Below are positions 58,028 through 64,000 of a DNA stretch of 64,000 nucleotides, piece by piece. The notes under the pieces are model-generated. The model was given only the letters and a program-made list of their open reading frames with translations, was not told where the DNA came from and made no database searches. The translations under genes were made by a program, and so were the position numbers. Source of the stretch: Schistocephalus solidus (taxonomy: Eukaryota > Platyhelminthes > Cestoda > Diphyllobothriidea > Diphyllobothriidae); contig WEDG01004086.1 of NCBI GenBank assembly GCA_017591395.1, positions 59,876 to 123,875 of the forward strand, written 5' to 3'. Position 1 is the first letter of the stretch; every line of letters begins with the position of its first letter.

Positions 58028-58690
58028 TTAGACAAAGCAGGAAAAATAATGGGATAAAAATAGAGATGTGCGGGAGAATATAAGCATCGATGAAACGCCA
58101 TATAAGGTATATGTTGAGAACGTAAACAACGAATATAATGAGAAGTTTACAAATTTTAATAAGAGTTTGAGATTTGAGACGAGAATGAAAGATTGGATGT
58201 CGAGAGTAAACCCAAGGTACCGGAAGGAGGATTTGTCGTTGGAAAGGACGTCCAAGGATTCACGTCTAAGAGAAGGTAACAGTCGAAAAACACACTGGAC
58301 GGATTTATGACTGCTAAGTAGAAGGTCATTTTCCAAGGACCATGCCGAAACTTGGTCCAGGCCCTGCTTCAGAGATTTGAGGTGTTGGATTTTAAGAGGA
58401 TGGCTAACAAGCATATCGTTGGCATATTTTATATACAGACAGTCATTTGGCGATCTCAAATTGATATTGAGGAGGGCTAAAATGTGAGGGGATGAGCTGA
58501 CACCTTAAAGAACTCCACAGATGATGGGAAGCACCGTACACAAGCCGAGAAACTATGTAGCCCAGCATGAAAAGAGTAAAGGGACTTATTTGCTAAGAAC
58601 TCCCAGTTTTAATTACATCATTTTTTATGTTAAATGACAGCCAATTATGGCACAGGTGAAGTGCAACGATAAAGTAAGGATCATTGCATC
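58028..58690 (-). pseudogene. Non-LTR reverse transcriptase relic
   Basis: Minus strand: ICGVL then stop then GVSSSPHILALLN near 58500 (motif B, normally GVPQGS), then IKYANDMLVSHPLK (motif C with YADD changed to YAND), LKQGLDQVSAWSLENDLLL and SSFRYLGFTLD. This is the order of a jockey/CR1-type RT. The Asp to Asn change and stops make it inactive. It resembles neither the zinc-finger LINE nor, closely, the 7690 relic. Confidence 0.55.
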
Positions 58691-58699
58691 TGGATGCGT

Positions 58700-61600
58700 G
58701 AGCTGGGGTAATTTCCTGTCTTTATCTCGCCCTCGTTCTCGCATGACTAGCCGGTCATCGCAGCACGGGTATGTACTGTGGAGTGGTTTATAGTTAGGCC
58801 TTCTTGGGTAGAATCTACCGCACTCTTTTCCCTCTTCTCCTTTGGCCGTTTTGGCCCTAATCGTACTACATTGTCAGAGATGGTTTGAGGTTGGGTACAG
58901 TCAAAATGACTGGTGAGGCTATGCGGGCTCTATATGCGACTATGCCTTACGACCAGGCACGTTGCATGTGCCTGACAATTATCGGCCTGCTCGGGTTTTC
59001 ACATGTGTCAGAAGGTCATAAAAGGCAGCTTAGTAAAGAGCCACTGTACGACTCTCGATAAAAGATCAAAATCACTCAGTTCTTTGCGAGGCGCTTCTAA
59101 GCCATACCTCTTGGAACGTCAGATTCTGTGTAATGGCTATTGTGTGAGGTAAAAAGCATTTGCGCGGATTCGCAAAGGTGGGTCTTCCCCTTCTACTCTC
59201 ATGGAAAAGTTGACCAACCAAACCCCCAGCTTATGATACTGAACACAGTAATCGACAAGGCTATTCAGCCTCCTGCGCCCATAATCTTTCTTTGCCTCGC
59301 ATGCTAACTGCGCAAAGCTTACCACTAGCTGGGTGTCGAATGAAGACAAAGAGCTGTGAAACCATTTGTGTTGACTCAGTTTATACACGACATGAGGTAC
59401 CACACCAAACTCATCCGCTGTTAGTGCTGCTGCCTCGGTTCGTATAAGAGTGCTTTTTATCCAAGCATCAATTACCGGATAGCATCAACGGCGGACACTG
59501 GACGGCTGATAGCAAAGAGATTGTTTACAAATCGAGATAATGGAGGAATAAGGCATGACTCAAAGGTGTCAGCTAGCTGACTCGACAGAGAGGGAGTGAG
59601 AGTGGCCGAACAGGACTGTGACCAATTTCCGTTTGGAACTGCGCATGTCTTCTCAACGACCTTCCTGTTGCGCAGAACGATACCACCACCAAGAGTTCGT
59701 TCCGACGACGATGCCAGGGGTAAAAGAGTGTGCAAACGACAAAGTGAATGAAGGTCGCCACGAAAAGGCGATATTTATTTAATCCAACATTAACAGTGTT
59801 TTCGTTTCGTGGGATGCGAATACGACGACCGTAGTCGAATGGGGAATGCTGTCGCACAGCAGGAGATGAAAAAGAATGCATTAGGTGCTTCGCAAAGTGT
59901 GCCTTATAAATTAACTCATAATTCGTGAGCTGGACGAAGGGGTATCACCACTTATGACAGCCAAACTATGATTATTTAACCAGACCAAGGACTAATTAGG
60001 TTCAGGAGTACAGAAAGTTCATTCCAACATCGGGTAGGTGCATTTTATGCAGCGACTTATTTGAGCCAACATGTAGAAATAGCCACATAAACAATTTCAC
60101 GCAAAGAGTGCCTTTTTAGAAGTCCATAATTGGAGTAAAATCTTCTCAACGGAAGCGCAGTTGGACTTTGCTGTGGAAATCCAAAATAGGAAACCCGTGT
60201 CTTTCGTTAGTTCATGCCGCTTTGCACGAATCTGCGTGAAAAATACCTATCCACCGTTGGAGTAGAATTAAATTTTTCATTTTTGGAATATCTAGGCGGC
60301 ATAGTTAATAGGGACACTCGAGAATGCAATTTTTGTTGAGGCAGCTCACTTCCATACTAGGCTCGCAAAATACAGTCCACAAGAACTGCTTTTGATTTGG
60401 CTTGCGATACATGCTCACCACAGAGCGCGGCAATATGGTCGACCCACCCCCACACATAATAAAAACGGCTTTGTCCGAAATTCCAGAAGGGATAAATATT
60501 CCCATGGTCTAGCCCTACCCACCACACAGTATGCATTAATGGTGCCTAATCTTAACTCCAAACATAACCTTTTTACCCTATAATTGCCCTAATACGCACG
60601 TTACACTTCAAAAATAATTTCACATGGGTGCACATAAGCAATCACTACTACTAGCTAAGTATGCTGCGAATACGGTAAAAGCATGCTAAAAGATTTTATC
60701 ATAAAAACACTAATTTGCAATGGACCTTTTTCCAGTAAGCTGTGATTATTTTATGCGAAAAGCGAGTACACAGACCACTTACCTTCCTTTGATTAGATGG
60801 CCTCCATTGCCTTTCATGAATTCAATTTGCTTTTATTTAATTCATTTACCCATAACTCATTTTGTTACGTTTGGTTGAATAGAATAATAATCAAGTTTAC
60901 AGTTATTAAGATAAAAATGGGATGTTTAGTGACTTTCATTAGATAGAATCATTCCGTTAAATTGAGACTTATCTCAGCGCATGAAACTTCCTCCGAGAGG
61001 CGAGACTGTGTCCCGTTATGCTAGCGTGAACAAAGCATGTTATTGAAATTTTTCAAACCAGCCATAGTCGGCTGGCAACACATCGCAGAACTGGGCAGAA
61101 ATTATAGTAATTTTTGTGGAAACGATACGAAAAATGCACATAATGTGATTTTTAAGAGTATTTTTGGAAGCATATATTTGACTTCGATAAATTTTTCCCC
61201 GGATCATTTCATTTATGTGATAACTGGGTTAAGGAAAATATGATTTAATTGATCTGATGAGAATTTATCTGAAGTCACACGTGAAGCTCACCATAGAGTC
61301 TTCTAAATACGGATAACTTAACTCTGCCAAAAGCGCAGAAGTCTATAATTGCAAAACTATAATGTAATATCAGTCAAGGTTTCTTGTGGACCAACATTAT
61401 ACCTAGGTTTGCTAAAATAAAGATATTGCACACTAAAGCCTACTTACCCGCCAATTATTTTTGGCGTTCCACAGTAAAAATGGGGTGAGAGTGGAGAGAT
61501 GAGAAAATCAACCATTTTTAGTAACCGACTGCAAACCTGATCTCCACAGCCAAAGACGAGCCTCCACACCGAGAAGGTCAGTAACAAACATTAGGCAAGG

Positions 61601-62180
61601 AAACTGCAAAGTCATGACCTTTTCGTCGTTCAACTACATTTCCCGGAATTGGACACACCGTCTTGAGGGCAGAGCCCACCTGTGTGGGCGTTAGCGCTGT
61701 AACAAAAGATCTGGCAGGCATTCAGTTTTCCCTGAACTGGGTTAATGGTACCGGGACAGTTTGCGGTTGCTGTGGCTGGTTAGCAACGGGCAAAAGGCAG
61801 TCGGATATCACCAGTGCTGTCGTCAGAGCACTCGAAATAAGAAATTCCCCTCAGGTTAGTCCCTTAGTTATTCACCTTCGAAAAGCCCCCTTTCTGATGA
61901 GTCTACCCTTTAAAACAAACATCTGCCTCGCCATGGTGCTGGCTTTAGAAGGTAACTGACTAAGTTCCAGCTGCTCGCCGGCGAAATAGATGTGCTCTTC
62001 CATAAAATAAATTTAATAAGATAGAAAATCAGGATTTTATTAGCCACCCGGAGTCGCCTCCTATGTTGGCCCTCGGCCTTGATAATTTACATCTTACAGC
62101 AGAGATTCTAAGAAGTATTTCTCACGCCAAACCTAAGATAAACTGGCCATTTTCTTCTTCATGGACGAGTTTATTCATTT
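58700..62180. other. Mostly unassigned
   Basis: Holds a minus-strand open frame at 59137-59403 that extends openly upstream to about 59470, with neighbouring frames to 59881. Those translations (e.g. VVPHVVYKLSQHKWFHS, AKKDYGRRRLNSLVDYC) look protein-like but match no family I know; they may be relics of a mobile element. Nothing else recognised. Confidence 0.3.
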
Positions 62181-62189
62181 AGCGAAAAA

Positions 62190-62350
62190 TGATTCAGTCC
62201 AAAACTATAGACATACATGGAGTATATCGCGCTCAGACACGTGTTTCACCGATGCTTCTGCGACTGCATGATGCAGCTGAGAGGGGTTCGGGTCCTCTGT
62301 GGGTCCTCCGAGTCGGCTTTGTGGTGTCGTCTCATGCACTCCAAATAGAT
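62190..62350 (+). repeat. Repeat C, copy 4
   Basis: 'gctcagacacgtgtttc', 'accgatgcttctgc', 'gactgcatgatgcagctg', 'gtgggtcctcc' correspond in order to the other C copies. Confidence 0.5.
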
Positions 62351-62359
62351 GACAAAATG

Positions 62360-63635
62360 ATTTAGCTAACTTCCAAGGGTGAAGGACTTTAAGTTAAAGT
62401 GCCCAGGACACGACTAGCCTACCAGTACGGGCTACCTGTGTGTCATCTGCTACGGCAGCATAGTTGCAATGACTGGCGTGGCCCGATCTGATCAATGATC
62501 ATCAGGCATCCTAAACACGTGCGTGCTCACGCGCGCAGGGTTCACAACTTTAAATGATTCGGGAATTCACGTTTAGAAATGTGCGCTCTGGGTGCGGGGA
62601 TGAATTAAGGGAAGAGTTGTTTCCTACTGGCACCTGTCTGGCAGCCACGAATTAGGCTGTAATGCTGTTAGGGCCGCCGTGCACAGGATGCAGCACGTGT
62701 TACGGGCCACAAATCCGAAATTGTTTCAGAAAACCCCGAGGTCACTTTGGCTCTTGCAGGATGGGGTTGGCGTGTTGGAGTGTCAGCGAAGTGCCAACCC
62801 CTCCCTCTCTTAAACGCTGACCCCTGTCACCGCAGGTCATACCATTAGTGGTAGTTGGGCCGGTTTCGTTCCAGCATACGACAGACCTCCTGTAATTAAA
62901 TCTCTGTCCATAGCACAGGTGAATTTTTCTGGCAGAATGCGCGTAGATTAATCTATTTATCGCAGTCGGTCAGCGCAAAAGCGATAGCGGATGCAATCGC
63001 AAGTGGAAACGTCAATTTTGTTTACCAGAAAACCGCGTTAAGAGTAGAGTAGAACCATAGGGGGCCTCGTAGTTAGAGGTATTTTGCCGAAGACAATGAT
63101 TTGAGATCAGATCAGACTTCATTGTTGCTAAGTTGCGAGAAAAATCACCGAAATTTGCAAAACGTTTTGGTAACGGACGGCTCTGCCAACCTACTAACCC
63201 AGCAACAGATGCTAACTGTAACGAACACAATGGGAATGATTTGGAGGTAAAATTGACCTGTAGATAGGCGTGTAATGCGGTTTACTTTACTTCTAAAACC
63301 GCTTTACTTGAACGATTACAGTGGGCACATTAAGTTCTTTTCGTAACCAACGCGCTACCACCTTTTTATCGTCCGTTCAACAGTTATAACCTCAGCACGA
63401 CCGTTCCTGCATTAGACGCATATCTGTCGATTGGATACATTAGCAGGGCCATAAAATATTTTGCTACCGAGTTAGAAGGGACGCATTAATTGTCAAAACG
63501 GTTTTCTGGAACACAGAAAATCAACCGTTGTCCCAATCTACCAAATTTCAAAACCTAAGACTAAAAATTTAAGACGCAACGCAACCTTATCGAAAATTAA
63601 GCCTAAAGCCTAACCGTACACATAAAAGCTGATTC
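62360..63635. other. Intergenic, no confident feature
   Basis: Nothing recognised. Confidence 0.4.
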
Positions 63636-63639
63636 ATGA

Positions 63640-63910
63640 GTTGTGTGTATTGTGTTCAGGTGTGGTGGTGCGATCCAGGGGCGGCTCCGGCCACGCACAG
63701 CCACCTGCGTCTCCCGCCTCCGGTCTTGTTGACTCTGTCATGACACCGGGTTCAGGTGGGGGATGCGATAAGTCGGTACTGCAGCGCAAGGCTACTATCA
63801 CTTAAAATATTTCACGTGCAAGTCACCGTCCCTGCACTACCTGGTGTGGAGCATACGTTGGACATCGTCAGGAAATCGACGGTCGAACTGTCGAGTGTAG
63901 TGTTGTATGT
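63640..63910 (+). repeat. Repeat R, copy R8 (second half only)
   Basis: Matches 1998-2240 of R1 closely ('caggggcggct', 'gactctgtc-tgacaccgg', 'gtcaccgtccctgca', 'tcgacggtcgaactg'). Confidence 0.75.
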
Positions 63911-63912
63911 AG

Positions 63913-63995
63913 GGGTACCAGTTAGGGGGTAGCACCACCACAGATAGCATTTAGTCAGCTCCATCTCGTACGCTGGCCGCTTCTAACTGGTACCC
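63913..63995 (+). repeat. 83-bp unit with perfect 13-bp inverted ends
   Basis: GGGTACCAGTTAG at 63913-63925 and its exact reverse complement at 63983-63995. Follows R just as at 37108-37192, where a LINE 5' region comes next. The window ends 5 bp later, so another LINE may begin outside. Confidence 0.7.
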
Positions 63996-64000
63996 AACTC

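Noticed and set aside
1..64000. CRISPR arrays, operons, phage or plasmid features
   Set aside because: None present; intron-bearing genes and retroelements show a eukaryotic genome.

Overview
The window is AT-rich animal nuclear DNA with long gene-poor stretches, GT-AG introns and many decayed retroelements. Three things point to a flatworm, most likely a diphyllobothriidean tapeworm (Spirometra/Schistocephalus/Dibothriocephalus type): a neuropeptide F gene with a flatworm-like C-terminus, an endonuclease/reverse-transcriptase LINE carrying C-terminal C2H2 zinc fingers, and Penelope-like GIY-YIG relics. The taxon is inferred from memory of these families; no search was run.

Layout. 1-1455 is the 3' part of a zinc-finger LINE, followed by a ~900-bp dispersed repeat here called R (1459-2390). 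An inverted copy of R lies at 5470-6275 and a diverged copy at 4395-4800. 7690-9640 is a wrecked CR1/jockey-like LINE with a (CTGAA)n-type 3' end, followed by a cluster of tRNA-derived SINEs to 10370. A Penelope GIY-YIG relic lies at 12380. 18828-21961 is the best zinc-finger LINE copy. 22390-24120 and 26990-28690 hold SINEs, a repeat called C and two Penelope 3' ends, one of them interrupted by a near-complete SINE. 31560-33390 holds a SINE and R relics. 33639-34472 is a probable small multi-exon gene with DUF4806-like sequence. 34885-36660 is an antisense LINE with endonuclease and RT, preceded on its own strand by an 85-bp inverted-repeat unit and by R (37108-37850). 38257-38515 looks like a terminal coding exon. 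38960-45260 is more SINE, R and C repeat. 45270-52200 is largely unassignable.

Host genes. The firm one is neuropeptide F (npf): exon 54730-54974, and a final exon at 57110-57119 that supplies only the last bases of the RPRF-Gly-stop tail. The intron is phase 2 inside the penultimate Arg codon, the position known for the NPY/NPF family. A phase-consistent seven-exon model on the minus strand (54571 down to 52211) would be transcribed divergently from it, with its ATG about 150 bp away. It is unrecognised and less certain.

Novelty candidates. The tRNA-derived SINE family carries a 45-nt element laid out like a hammerhead ribozyme (CUGAUGA core, GAAA, three helices), kept at the same spacing in four of its copies here. 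Separately, repeat R is joined to the 3' end of zinc-finger LINEs in two copies and lies in the same orientation upstream of the 5' end in one, with the window edge consistent with a second such case. This suggests long terminal direct repeats or tandem integration. No rRNA, intact tRNA, CRISPR array or prokaryotic feature was seen. Exon models were read by eye; edges of repeats are approximate to about 10-30 bp.
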